Of a stretch of 64,000 bases of DNA, positions 48,570-60,234 are shown one piece after another. A program made the position numbers and the translations under genes. The notes beneath the pieces were generated by a model. It was not told where the DNA came from. It saw only the letters and a program-made list of their open reading frames with translations, and did not search any database. This stretch comes from Erythrophleum ivorense (taxonomy: Eukaryota > Streptophyta > Magnoliopsida > Fabales > Fabaceae). How positions within the stretch are numbered: position 1 is the first letter of the stretch; each line of letters opens with the position of its first letter. The DNA lies in contig JAIUCV010000345.1 in the NCBI GenBank assembly GCA_026724425.1, positions 124,001 through 188,000 on the forward strand, written 5' to 3'.

Positions 48570-50596
48570 TTTTCAATAAAAAATTTTTAGATCTCTCTTT
48601 TGTTGATTTGTATTTCCATGCTTAGACTCCTATATGACATTGTTTGATGGTTTCTTATCATTATACTTTTCAAAGATGTAAGGACTCAGTGTCACAAATT
48701 CACTTGACACAATCTAACTTGTTGCTTTGATGTTCTTAATAGCCATAATCATAATCAAATCTATATATAGACTTAGCATAGATAACTTCATATACACAAT
48801 GTTTCGTATATATATTTGCAATAAACTTTGACTAAACTAATAAGACATTATTAAGTTCATAATTGGAAGTCTACGTTTGTCTTACTTTCATCACATATAT
48901 CCAAAAAATATCATCTTCTTTTTATCAAATTTATCTGCAAATGTTTTTTAAGTTATAGTTCTTAAATAAGCCTTAGTATATTAATCCAAAAATTTCCACT
49001 TAATTGAGTATTTCTTCTATATTTTCCTATTTAATTGTTTAAATATAGTTCTTAGATGACCTTAGATCTATTAATTTAACAATGCCTATTTAATAGGGTA
49101 TTTCTCATGTTTCCAATTCAATGCATACATATATTGCATTAATCATCAAGATCATATCTTAAAAGGAACTCATCTTAAAGATATTTAATCTTCTAAAAAA
49201 AAAGTCTTCTCTTTGGCCATTAAAGGCTTACGTCTTATTATAAGGGTCACTTATTTGATCAATCCCTTAATGTTAATACTCTTTTCATGTGCATTATACC
49301 TAAAAAATTCTTGTATTTCTTATATTTGAAAATGAGAAAACAAAGTGGCTTGCCAACTTTCATGACAATAGAACGTTCCTCAAGGAGCTCTATCTCTAAT
49401 ACACACTAATCAAAAGATAAATTCAAGCCTTTATTGAGTTTTCTAAATTTCTCCCTAAAGTCTTCCTTGATCGATGTTTAATAATTATCATTCAAGAATG
49501 TATTGATCAAATCTAAAACTCATAAGAAGTAATTTTCATCTTTAGATTGGTGAAGAAGGTCTCCTATATGTCTGACTTAAGTTTAAATAATACTAAAACT
49601 TATTCAAATATAGCTATACCATGTACCAACATGTATAATATGATGTTAGGAATTTTTAGGAATAAAAATAACCCAAAAGGAATTCTCCATGTGCTCTCAC
49701 ACACCTCAGGAAGCTTTAGCTTTAAAAAAAATAAAAAAGAAAAGAAAAGAAAATGGGAGCCACATTACTTGATGTGGCATGTAGGCTCTATACGCCACCA
49801 CAAGCGGCTATTCAAGTGAAAAGGCTGCCATTGTTGGAATTTTCTTAATCTCCTCTTTTGGTTAGTATGCTTATATGGTCTAATGAAAGTGAGGGTGAAC
49901 CACACATGCCACCCCTGAGAGTGGCCTTTGCCCTTCATCTTCACCCTTTTAACTTGAGAAAATTTTTTAGAATTTTCAAAATTTCAATTTCAAGAGGCCA
50001 ACTTTGTGAAGCCATATCTCACTTGTTTCTTGTCTAAAATGGATAAATTTTATGTTGTTAGAAAGCTTGTAGAATGAACTTTCCAAGGTTATAAGGCTTG
50101 GATAGAGTCATGGCCTAAGGAGGAAATGCCAACCCTTGAAAATGGATTGTTTGAACACATTTTCCAAAAATTTAGTTTTGAAGCCTTGACTTTGATTATC
50201 ATATCTCACTTAATTTTCATCCAAATTAGATGAAATTAGTAGTTTTGTATAAGGTTTTCATCGATTGGTGGTTTATGGTTAGAATGTCAGCCCTTGAAAT
50301 TTGGCTATTTCACCACTATTTTTTTAAAAAAATTTCAAATCCAAATTTCTCCCTAATGGATTATATGTTTTTTGCCAATTGTTACCACATACTCCATAAT
50401 ATATGACTTCATTCAATATGAAATTTGTGGCCAAGGTGGTCTCTATTAGATTATGCGATTAATGGGGTTTAATGTTACAATATATGAATATGTGTGTTTT
50501 TAGACAATTCTTATCACAAATTCATGAATTTGAATACAAAATAATTTCATATAACATATGAATAGCAATTTGACCTAATCATGCTTTTCATGCCAA
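48570..50596 (-). mobile_element. leader of the inner copia element, about 2 kb, with primer site
   Basis: Between the primer site (minus strand TTGGCATGAAAAGC, 50583-50596) and the first readable gag there are about 2 kb without a recognisable domain. The same segment is present in the left-edge copy (880-2912). It contains two to three diverged internal repeats with phrases such as ATATCTCACTT...CATCC and GCCAACCCTTGAAAATGG. It may be an unusually long leader or contain an older insertion shared by both copies. Confidence 0.6.
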
Positions 50597-51094
50597 TGAA
50601 AGAAAATTTGGGGACTTACTTGTGCAGAAATAAATCTTGTTGAACCTTTATCCTACACAATTTTGGATTAAAATCACAATATGAACTCCAATCTCTTATT
50701 CACAACAAATGACACCATAGTCCATAGGAATAGACTCTTCTTGTCTCTGTATTTTAGTTTATGTGTTTTTCACTTCTCACAAAAGAGAAGTTATCATATA
50801 TTTTATTTTATTTTTGATAAGAGAGCAAGTGAGCTCTTAAAAGTTATAGTAAGTTTTATTTTCTTAACTCTCATAAATTAAAAATACTAACAACCCAATT
50901 TTAAAATTTGAAATTTAAAATAATAATTAATTATATATTATTAATTAATTAAACAAAATTATTAATTAATTACTTAAATAAAATTATTAATTAATTAATT
51001 AATTAAAATTATTAATTAATTAATTCCATTAAATGAATTAGGTTATTAGATCGGGTAATTGATCAGCTTATCATAGATAACTTAAATTCCAACA
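50597..51094 (-). repeat. 5' LTR of the inner copia element
   Basis: The plus strand begins TGAAAGAAAATTTGGGGAC and ends AAATTCCAACA, giving the minus-strand start TGTTGGAATTT that is typical of plant copia LTRs. It is 498 bp; the excess over the other LTRs comes from an ATTAATTA-rich expansion at about 50925-51025. Confidence 0.87.
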
Positions 51095-51272
51095 ACACTA
51101 ATATCCACCCATTGACTAATTATTCCAATGGCCTTTTGGTGAATCTTCTTCTAGTCCTTTAGAGTCATGTCAACTAACTTTATGTCTCCCTTCTCTACAA
51201 GATCATACAAATCCTTGTAAAAAAAAATGTCCTTGATCTTAAACAAAAAACAACCACAACTTTGATACTAGT
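51095..51272 (-). pseudogene. outer copia element, upstream part of gag and primer site
   Basis: On the minus strand the sequence reads CTAGTATCAAAGTTGTGG (a decayed initiator-Met primer site, about 51256-51272), then KIKDIFFYKDLYDLVEKGD, KLVDMTLKD, a stop, and KKIHQKAIGIISQWVDISV up to the ACACT duplication at 51095-51099. This is the beginning of the gag whose remainder is at 32923-33338, and the frame is in register when the inserted element and one duplication are discounted. Confidence 0.85.
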
Positions 51273-51570
51273 TGTTAAAAAAAATTGGATAATTTCCATG
51301 TGGAAATCAAAATTCAAAAGTAACAAATGAACAGCAAATAATACCTGGTAATTCTAGATTAATTTGCTACCTCTACATAGAAAAATAAATATGCACTAAG
51401 TGCACTTATAGAAGAAAGGAACACCAAGTTTAATGTGAAGAACCCTCTGGTGTTAAAGGAAAAACCACATGAGAAACTCCAAAAAAAAATTCCACTGTAT
51501 CAAGGATAATTACAATGTCTTCACCATACTTTCTCACAAAAGGTACACAAATTATAGAGGTATATTGTGA
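51273..51570 (-). repeat. probable 5' LTR of the outer copia element
   Basis: It follows from the primer site: the plus strand starts TGTTAAAAAAAATTGG. The leader-like text (CCCTCTGGTGTTAAAGGAAAAACCAC) fits copia LTRs. The outer end is not fixed. A block AACACTTAAGAGGGGGTGAA follows at 51588. No matching 3' LTR was found. Confidence 0.4.
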
Positions 51571-51599
51571 GTGTTAGACAAGGCAACTAACACTTAAGA

Positions 51600-53650
51600 G
51601 GGGGTGAATTGGTTGCTTACTAAAATCTAGATTATTTGCAAAATGCTTTTTCAAAATACTTGTCATCAAGGTTGTTTTGAAAAGTATAAAGCAAAACAAT
51701 ATTTATATCAAGGAAAACTTTTGTTAATGCTTAAAGTATGAAAAATACACTTTTTATTCTTGAAAATATAGTACTTAACAATATATAGTTAAACTTGATG
51801 CAAAAGCTTATTTCTCAATAAGATAGAATAATCTTACACTCTTTGCAACAATTGGGTTACTTGAAATAGTTGTAAGAAAGCATATTAAGCAATAAATGAT
51901 CAATACTTCATGCTAGTTGGTTTGACTCCAATCTAAACCTACATCTAGTTTCTAAGGTTCTATTAGAGATTTCTCCACTAAATCCTTAAGTTTAATGGGC
52001 ACTTGTGCGCCTATACAACCTTTAACTTAATCTAGAGTTATTTCTCATTTTAAAACATTGTACCTCTCTCTTATTAGAATAAAATTACTCTAAGAGCTTC
52101 TTTACTTTCATTTTCTCCCACAAAGGATGCACTACCCTTATCTTAAAAAGATTTTAAAACAACAATATTGTTCAAAGAAACTTTTTCAAAAGAGTATATA
52201 TATACAAGATGAATCTAATAATTCAAATGATAGAGATATATGCAAGTTTTGACTCAATGATGTTTGTTTCTCTTTCAAAGACCATAAAACAAGTTGAAGA
52301 TCATTATTACACTTGGCTTTGCATAATAATGTGTTTGAAAGGTTATATATATATATATATATATAAGGCTTTATGAAAATTAACAATTAGACATATAAAA
52401 GAATTATTATACTCCTTAGAAAAACTTTCTAATGTTGCCAGTTGATCTTTTGCTAAATTTAATAGTCAACTCGTCATGAATATTAGTTAACTAGTTGCTT
52501 TACAAGTTGACATTTTCTAAAAGGACTAAACTTAGCTATAGTTTTTTATATTCTTACTATTAGGTTTCTTAGTCAAAATATGACGTGTATATTTTTATAA
52601 TAAAAATATAACAAATATATAATTTAATTAAAAATAATATAATTGTTTGTAAAACTTTACACTTGTCATATTTTAATTAGAGAATTATACATTTATTATA
52701 TTTTAATTAAAAAATCTAACAATAAGAATATAAGAAATTGTAAATAAATTCTTTCCTTTCTAAAATTCTCAAGTTACTATTCAACTTGCAGGTCTCTACT
52801 TAAGATATAGTCAAGTGTTAGACAGACTCAACTTTAAGTAGTTATAACTTTTTTATTTGAACTCTATTTTGAGCGAAGGATTTATCATTTTTTGAAAAAT
52901 TCTGAGTTTATTTTTAAATACAGCAAGTTCCATATCAAAATATTATACGATTTGTGAGATACGATTAAAACAGCGACCAATGGTTTGAATAAGGTTTTAT
53001 GTAAAATTCATATTTTACTACTCTTAAACCCCAAATGAACACTTTGAGAACCAAAATGCCTTGAATCAATACATACTAACTTAAATAATTGAAGTTCACA
53101 TTAAAAACTTTTATCCTATGATAACTATACCTATTTGAATCCATTGGTTGTCTTGATGCAACCAAACTTCTAAATTTTCAAATATTTAAATTCTTCAATT
53201 CTTAGAACATCTTTTTTTTTTGCTATTTCTTTCAGTAAAATATAATATTGATATTCTATTTTCTTTGCTTGAATGTTTAGTCCTCTTTCTTTTGATTATC
53301 CTACGTAAAAGATATTTAATTTACAAAATAAATAATTAGCCCAATTCATGTTAACAATATACATGACTTAATAATATTTAGTGTAACATTAATAATTTTA
53401 TTATATATATGAGATTCTTATAATTACATATCCATACGAGTATATCTAATAGTTAAGGGATAAAACATGATTCAAATATGCTGTATTACAAGTTAATAAT
53501 TATAATCATAGATTATATTAAGTAGGTAATTACATATTAATATTATATTTGTCAATGTTTGTTACCATTAAAACTTATGATAAAACTTTATGGCTATCAG
53601 TGAAAATCCTTCCTTTAAATACAACAATTCTCTGTGCGTGGTATACCAAG
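51600..53650. other. intergenic, no gene seen
   Basis: AT-rich sequence with old repeat character. It includes a TA tract at 52344-52365. No open frame here has coding character. Confidence 0.6.
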
Positions 53651-53729
53651 GAGAACTAGAGATGATACCCACACCATACACTGTTGTGTTTTACACATTC
53701 TGTCTTTCACACCCAAAGGCTCTTTATTT

Positions 53730-53824
53730 TTATCTTTGGCTTTGCCTCTGATTGCTGGATGAAGGATTTCCACCTGTGTTTGTAGAGTTTCTTCGACAAA
53801 GAGAAGTTACTCTCTTCTCCAATC
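53730..53824 (-). other. candidate terminal exon, unassigned
   Basis: A minus-strand stretch is preceded by a poly-T tract and an AG (TTTTTTTGTGTGAAG) and reads LEKRVTSLCRRNSTNTGG, then a serine/glutamine-rich end and a TAA stop at 53730-53732. The surrounding 53600-54020 is less AT-rich than the neighbourhood. This would fit a last exon, but the family is unknown and no partner exon is proven. Confidence 0.2.
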
Positions 53825-56280
53825 CTTCACACAAAAAAATTGCGATCCATTTTTCTCAAATCCATATATGCTGCGTAACTTGCGAGAGATGCATGTAGGA
53901 AAAATCCCATCGAAAGCAACTATTTAAAATTTTCAATCAGCCTATGCATATGCTGTAACCAATTTACTGTACATTTCGCAGTCCACACATATGAGAAACT
54001 AGGTCATCCACCCAATTATAATTTCAGGGATTCAGTTATCTTATGTGAACTCAATGTACTAACTAGGTGTGAATTAATTAATTAATCACCAAAAGTATTC
54101 ATTTATCATGAAAAATTGGAAAGTTTATACGGAGTATTAATTTTTTGATCTCTATATATATATAGTATTAAATTTTTAACATATATATACATATAAAATA
54201 TTTACACTTGTATTGTTTTTAAATAATAATAAATTTGTCATATTTTGATTGAAAAATTTATCAATAGAAATATAAAACATTATATATAAATTTTTTTTTT
54301 TTTTTTTTAGAAGTTGACACACTGAATAGAACTATTTTTTGCTATTATTTGTAGCATGTACCATTGTTTGAGTGGCAAAATTATTTTTAATTAGATTAAT
54401 CTAATGATATAATTTAAAGATTATAACTTATTAATTTAGTGGACAAAATTTGGTTACGTAGGCAGTATCACATGTCAAAAGTATGGAATAAAGGAAATCA
54501 ATAGAGATGCCATCCTTAAACAGTTCTATTTAAAAAAAAAAAGGAAAAGAAAATCATATTCTTAAACAGTGCTCATTCTAGCCAATATCCAAAGATAGGA
54601 ACATGATAAAATTCTCCATCTTGGAGATAAGTCTCACTTTTCCCTGGACCATAAATTCTGGATGTCGGCAAATTTTATAAGCTGCAGTATCAATTTTCAG
54701 AGACAAAACAACCCCAAATGAATGTCTAAATTATATACACTAAAGTGAAAGATGAAAACTTCATTACAACTTATGATCGTTAAGGAAAGGAAGTAAAAAA
54801 CATTTCAAAGATAAGATTAATTAGGAGAATGAAAAATTTTCTCAATGTTCGAACTGAAGCTAGCAGATAAACCTTTATCAACCATTCTAGCAATATGAGT
54901 ATATGAATATCTTGAGAATTAAATTCCTTCAACTGGGAACATAAATAGTACTCCTATAAAGAAAAGACTATATTTTTTTTCTTTTATTCCAAATCTTTCA
55001 AATGTTATCAGGTCATATGTGCATGTATCTCCAACATTCGATGTTTCTTGGCAAAAATATAAGCAATGCTACAAAACCCAAACTGGGGAGGAAAAAACAT
55101 AGGAGCAGGCAGCTGAGCTATGCCCAACCTAACACTGTAATCTGAGTATAAAACCTAGTTACACTATATTAACTTTTCTGCTAAAGCAATAATTTTTATA
55201 GTCTAAACAATAAATATAGATTTTATCCTCATATTGGCTGAATCTGAAGTCCTTATATTAAGCATACATGGAATATCTTGAAAATTTTCTTTCAGTATTG
55301 TAAACTTCCAGAAATTTTGACATATTTCTTGAGCTTAAATAACCATATAAAAGCAGGAGAGGATAAGGATAGGATAAGGATAGCTAATAAAGGAATTCAG
55401 CTCTTTAAAGTCAAGCAAACAATATGGGGATGCAATCCAGTTTATAATAGTAAAAGAAAATTTTCAAGATATGCTTAATATAGGTATCTTCTAATTCTGC
55501 CAATGATAGGGCTGGCATAGATTTAGAACCAACGGAGATAAAGAATCCAGACAAGATAATTTAACCGTCAACTAAAATAATAAAGAAAAATCCTCAGTAA
55601 GTTTTGGGGTTGAAACAATTGAGAACTAACTGGGACAAGAATTGTGAAATCAGTCAAAAGCCACATTAAGAAGTAGCATTACTATTACTATCATTCATAA
55701 TTGTAATACAAAGACTCCTTAAATTGGTGAAAAATAAGTTCATTTTCTCAATGCAATGATATTTTTTCAGGCTTAATACCTAAACGCAATGGTGGATGCA
55801 CATACATAGAGATTAAGAATTTAAAACTATGAAACAAGTCGTTCGCAATATGGGTTGCATTGCATTCTGATAAAAGTGGATTTATATTAAATCTTTTTGA
55901 TTGTACCTAAGAAAACCAGGGTAAACAAAACAGACGAGATTTATAACAGTTAAGATAAGAGTTAAAGTAGGCCAAATATGTTGCATCAGGATATTCCATA
56001 ATGAGCCTTTATTGGTAGCAGTTGGTTTCAATGACTCTGTAATAACCTATGTTTTTCTCTCTTTCTATTTTATAGAAGGAAAATTCATTCAAAAGAGGGA
56101 GCTTGCAAGGAATCAAAATAAAATATCCTCCAAGAGGAAGAAAAGTAAGAGAGAAAAAAAAAAACATAGAACCCAAGGGATTAAGCTTGCACTATGAAAG
56201 GAAATAATTTGAAGGCAAATAATAATTTAGTTCCAGAGCCATAGCAATTTATTATAGGAGCTAGGGTAATTTAATTATTT

Positions 56281-56475
56281 AGGGAGCCTTGCTAGCTAAT
56301 TAAGAGAACCCCTAATCTAGCTAAGGGAGTCTCGCTAGCTAGTTAAGAGAGCCCTGCTAGTTAGTTAAAGAGAGTCTTACTAGCGAATTCAAAGAGACCC
56401 TAGTAGCTAGTCAAAAGAGCCTCGTTAGCTAGTTAAGAGAGCTTTACTTGCTACTTAAGGCAATCGTGCTGGCTA
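56281..56475. repeat. minisatellite, about nine units of 22 bp
   Basis: Imperfect units of the type GAGAGCCTTGCTAGCTAGTTAA repeat head to tail, varying at 2-6 positions each and holding a GCTAGC core in several units. A TATAAAG lies just after the array at about 56490. Confidence 0.9.
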
Positions 56476-56489
56476 AGATGCCTGTGCTT

Positions 56490-57650
56490 ATAAAGCTTCT
56501 CTACCCGAAACCTATGCGCTTAATTTTTTAGAATACCTACTCATATAAGGTTGAAGGTACCATGAACGAGTGATTCTCATCCTCCTTCCTCAGGAATAAT
56601 CATTGGAAGTTGCTTAGCGGGATTGAAATGAAAGTACTTTTGGTACCAAGTCTAGAAGCTAGATTGCTCTAGACAGGCTCGGTAAGGGTCTTGAGAGTTA
56701 GTAAATAAAGTTTATTGTTTTCCTCCAGCTCTCACTTCCTCATTCCCTAGCCTTCACTATCTATTGCGTAGACAAACCACCTTCAATGGTCATACCCATG
56801 ATTTGATGCCCACCATCTCAGCACATCTATCCCATGCACTAAACGTGCATGCTATACCCACGTTCTGAAATTATGGCCCCTTAGCAATCAGAAAGGGGGG
56901 CCTTGAGAATTTAAACTTATGAGACTTTAGAGTCTCATACTTTATATTTCAACTTTTCTCCAAAACCTTGAGCATTCTCTCAGTTTCCTAAAACTGCATT
57001 TCTTCAGGCTCAAGAAAAACACCTTATTTACTAAGAATCTGCCTTTAGCCTTTAAGAACATTCAAGGCACCTCTACAGAGGGGGTTAAGGCAAAAGTAGA
57101 ATCATCCCTCTTGTCTTGTTAAAGGTTTGTCTAGACTGCTTCACTTCTCCCCTATCACAGACCTCCCAATATCTGGATCCATTAATTGCTTTATGCCTCC
57201 CAGTTCCAGGAACAACATGTTTTTGCAATCCTCTCTTATTTGTGATTGACCCTCCCCACCACTAGAACAGTAGTTTCCAAATAAAAATCATCGGCCTTTC
57301 TGTCAAATTAATAATTTTACACAGGGATAAGATACAGCTAATTACATAAACAAGATCCATCTTTATCATTTGGATAGAGAAAAAACAAAGTTCATCTTTC
57401 ATAATCTACATAAAAGAGGAGGTGGGGGAACATGCAGATTTCAAAAACCATCCATTCAAAATCTGCAAATCTAAGAGAAGATCCACGTAAAAACTAACAA
57501 ACTTAAATACCAAAATGTTACAAATCAGCCAGACAACAGAAGCACTTAAATGTATTTTGAGCCAAAGATTTTGTCAAACCAAATGCACCATTTATTGGCA
57601 AATCACAAAATGTATAATTTGATATCCTAAAGTAACTAATGTAGAAAGAT
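56490..57650. other. low-copy-looking stretch, no gene assembled
   Basis: Base composition is near average from 56560 to 57300, with runs such as CTTCACTTCTCCCCTATC. All six frames are interrupted. It may belong to an unrecognised transposon together with the minisatellite. Confidence 0.4.
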
Positions 57651-57691
57651 GGTGGTAAACAGATTAGATGTCATATGAAAATGAGGTTTAC

Positions 57692-57740
57692 CTTTTGGTA
57701 GTTGTTGGAAATACCAGTTTCCATACACAAACTGTACCAT
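57692..57740 (-). other. candidate 49-bp WD40-type exon
   Basis: On the minus strand a pyrimidine-rich tract and CAG acceptor (TACTTCTACTTCAG) precede the exon, and AAAAG|GTAAAC is a good donor. The exon encodes DGTVCVWKLVFPTTTK, when the first codon is completed by the preceding exon. This fits the end of a WD40 blade (aspartate-glycine-x-valine-x-valine-tryptophan). Among plant proteins it most recalls the Elongator subunit ELP2, but other WD40 proteins remain possible, and no neighbouring exon of ELP2 could be found. It may be a pseudogene scrap. Confidence 0.3.
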
Positions 57741-58262
57741 CTGAAGTAGAAGTAAACACAAACCAATGAGAAAAATGCAAGTGACAGCAAATAGAAGCTT
57801 CAAATAGACAATGTGTGTAATAATCCAATAAATTGAAAATTTCGAATACTAGGAAATTTATTTAAAACCAATTATTGAATAATAATTAAAGTAAAGAATA
57901 AATTAAACTTGAGAAAAGTTAAGAGAAATAGTTAAATAATTAAAATAAACTTGAGAAGAAAATTAGAGAAATGTATGTTAAATAATCTAGTTGGTGCAAA
58001 AATTAAAATTCAGAATTTAAATGGAAACTAATTACATTTTGAATTTTATTTTAGGTCTAGAAATTTTTTGGAAAACATTAAGAAAAAAAAGAAAATAATA
58101 ATATATATATATATATATAAATTGTAAGAGAACGCAAGTTTTTTACTGTTCATTATTATAACTTTTTTTTTTTTTTTCCTATTTTCATGTTGGTGGGACT
58201 CGTTAAAATTTTTGTGGGACCTACTAACTTTTTCAGCTGCCTGTATACAGGCAACTTTTTAC

Positions 58263-58299
<37 letters not shown>
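58263..58299. repeat. (TAA)12 microsatellite
   Basis: An uninterrupted trinucleotide tract after a CAACTTTTTACTAA context. Confidence 0.9.
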
Positions 58300-58301
<2 letters not shown>

Positions 58302-58339
58302 TAGGTTTTCTTAAGATTCCCAACTTATCCTCTCTACAT

Positions 58340-58919
58340 TAAATTAGAATAGCAACATGTGAAAACTAGAACCACTTACTAGCCATTCTTGAAAATTTCT
58401 CTTTGCATTGTCTGTGCTAATATGCTCACCATTTTTACTAGCTCCATCTTTCCACAGTGCCATTTTAATGGCAAGGTTGGTATGCACTAGGAAATACAAA
58501 AGGAAAGGGATTTTATGGTTGAAAGCGTTTAGCTGGCAGAATCTCCACAAGAAAAGGAAACTTTAGTCACTGTGCACTTTCAATCCTTGAAGAGTGCGAG
58601 ATTGAGCAATTTTGGAGCCAAATTAATGAAATATCCATTTTGCCTATCTTTACTGTACAGCCTACGATACCATATCTTGAGTGTGTCTTATCCAATCTTT
58701 GTGTGGTCTTAGCTTCATGAGATTGTTCTCCTTTAGACCCTTTGCCCAACCCTTGTTGTTTCCTACATCTCCCTCAGCAGACCGCCATGTACAAAGTTGA
58801 TCTGCCATCCTCCACCCAAAAAGGTATGTTATTCCCTCTAAAATTTGTTGAAGCCCCAACCCATTGCGCTTTGATGTATGATGCTTAAATGATTTGACCA
58901 AGCTCTTTTGAGAAACCAA
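58340..58919 (-). other. partly open minus-strand region, unassigned
   Basis: Three overlapping minus frames are open: 58662-58919 (LQQILEGITYLFGWRMADQL), 58567-58749 and 58344-58550, the last with MALWKDGASKNGEHISTDNA and a possible donor GTAAGTGG at about 58380. The composition is closer to coding than the flanks. No family was recognised, and the frames are joined neither by one reading frame nor by convincing splice sites. Confidence 0.2.
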
Positions 58920-58999
58920 CTAAGTAAGCTAAACTATCCCTTTCGAAATCTGTCCTATCCCACTCTGAAATTAGTAAATCAATATGCAATTAATGTTTA

Positions 59000-60234
59000 T
59001 TTGTCTATCATTTATGGTTCATTTTAATCACCAGGGAACCTGGCATGCTTCTTGCTTTCCTTTACATCTTACTTTGGCATATCTGTCCCATCCCACTTTA
59101 TTTCTTGCAATATTGCCTTCATTCATTTAGCAACCTTATATGAATATTTTCTATGGTTTGCTTTGGTTAATTGCAAAGTGAATGTATGGTCCCTCTTGTG
59201 CATCTAGACTTTGGGAAAAAGTGAAGAATAATAAGGGAATGGGTAATTGCCTGAAGTAATAATTTTTTCTTTTAAACAATGAGCCTTGTGTTTGCTAAAG
59301 AAGTGATATGTTAAAAAAAATTATTTATTAGTGTTAAATAGTGATCGTAGAAGCAGATAGGGGAAAATAGGTAGTTCTATAACATAAAGTTGAAATTATA
59401 GTAACATCATTAGATCAATTTAATTTGTTTCTCACTTCCAAACATTGAGTTTTATGATATGAAAAATATTTTACTTATATTGAGAGATTTTTTTTTTCAA
59501 AATATAAACTAGCTAAGTGTCAAGGATGTGTATGAAAGATTTCAAAGTGATCTTAATGAATGGCAACTTATTGTTCATTTGAATCATACGTGGTTGTTTT
59601 GGATACATTGGTAATGGACCTAGTATCATCTATTCGCTATGTTTTTTTTTTCTCATATCTTATTAATTTCAATATAAACTGTGATTAAAGAGGACCGTTG
59701 GATTTACAAAGTGGACTAGTAGTCGTCACTTTGTCATATGGATGTGGTCCTTTACCAAATTTATGAGTTGTGGTATACCAATCCCATATATGAGCAAACA
59801 ATAATATTGAAGCTTCGGACACATAGTACGGTCTACTGACTTGAGATCTAAGTTTTTAAGCAAAAGGTTCTAATGTCATATGGCTTTATACTTGTGTTGT
59901 TTAATAATCGGATGAATAAAACATATATTTTATTTCCTGCTTTACGCTAATTGTACAGATAATTTAATGCAAAAAAGGCGTTTAAATTTTACTTATTGAA
60001 GACATTTGCCATGAAGTCATACTTTGTGTGTTGAATTGGTTTTTGCTTGTTGTGAAAGTTAGGCATACATGGTTACTAACCATATGGGTCAGTGTAGCTT
60101 TGAATTGTCATTGCCTAGGCATAGGTTGTACATAATTGATTTCAAAGCTAAACGGGCCTATATTAGGGTTGGCTTATAATAGTAACATTACATATTATGA
60201 ATAGCTTAAGATGTATAAGGTGACACTTGATCAA
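59000..60234. other. intergenic, no gene seen
   Basis: Near-average composition at 59000-59250 and 59560-60200 suggests old transposon or low-copy DNA. No readable domain. It forms the left flank of long-LTR copy 3, with ATCAA at 60230-60234 as the expected target duplication. Confidence 0.5.

Larger units (their letters stand above)
33339..51094 (-). mobile_element. inner Ty1/copia retrotransposon with nested insertions, 17.8 kb in all
   Basis: Read on the minus strand, the 5' LTR is 50597-51094, the primer site about 50583-50596, the leader 48570-50582, gag 48243-48560 continued at 44345-44601, integrase 43535-44060 continued at about 38610-38985, and the 3' LTR 33339-34582, with a purine-rich tract just before it (34583-34597). 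Both outer ends carry the same 5-bp duplication, ACACT. Reverse transcriptase and RNase H could not be read; they should lie between 34600 and 38600, where other insertions interfere. All reading frames have stops and shifts, so it cannot move by itself. The element sits inside the gag gene of an older copia copy. Confidence 0.88.

Noticed and set aside
58681..58720. Phrase like a WD40 blade of ELP2 on the minus strand
   Set aside because: Only about six residues agree, and the position is on the wrong side of the WD40-like exon for ELP2 order.
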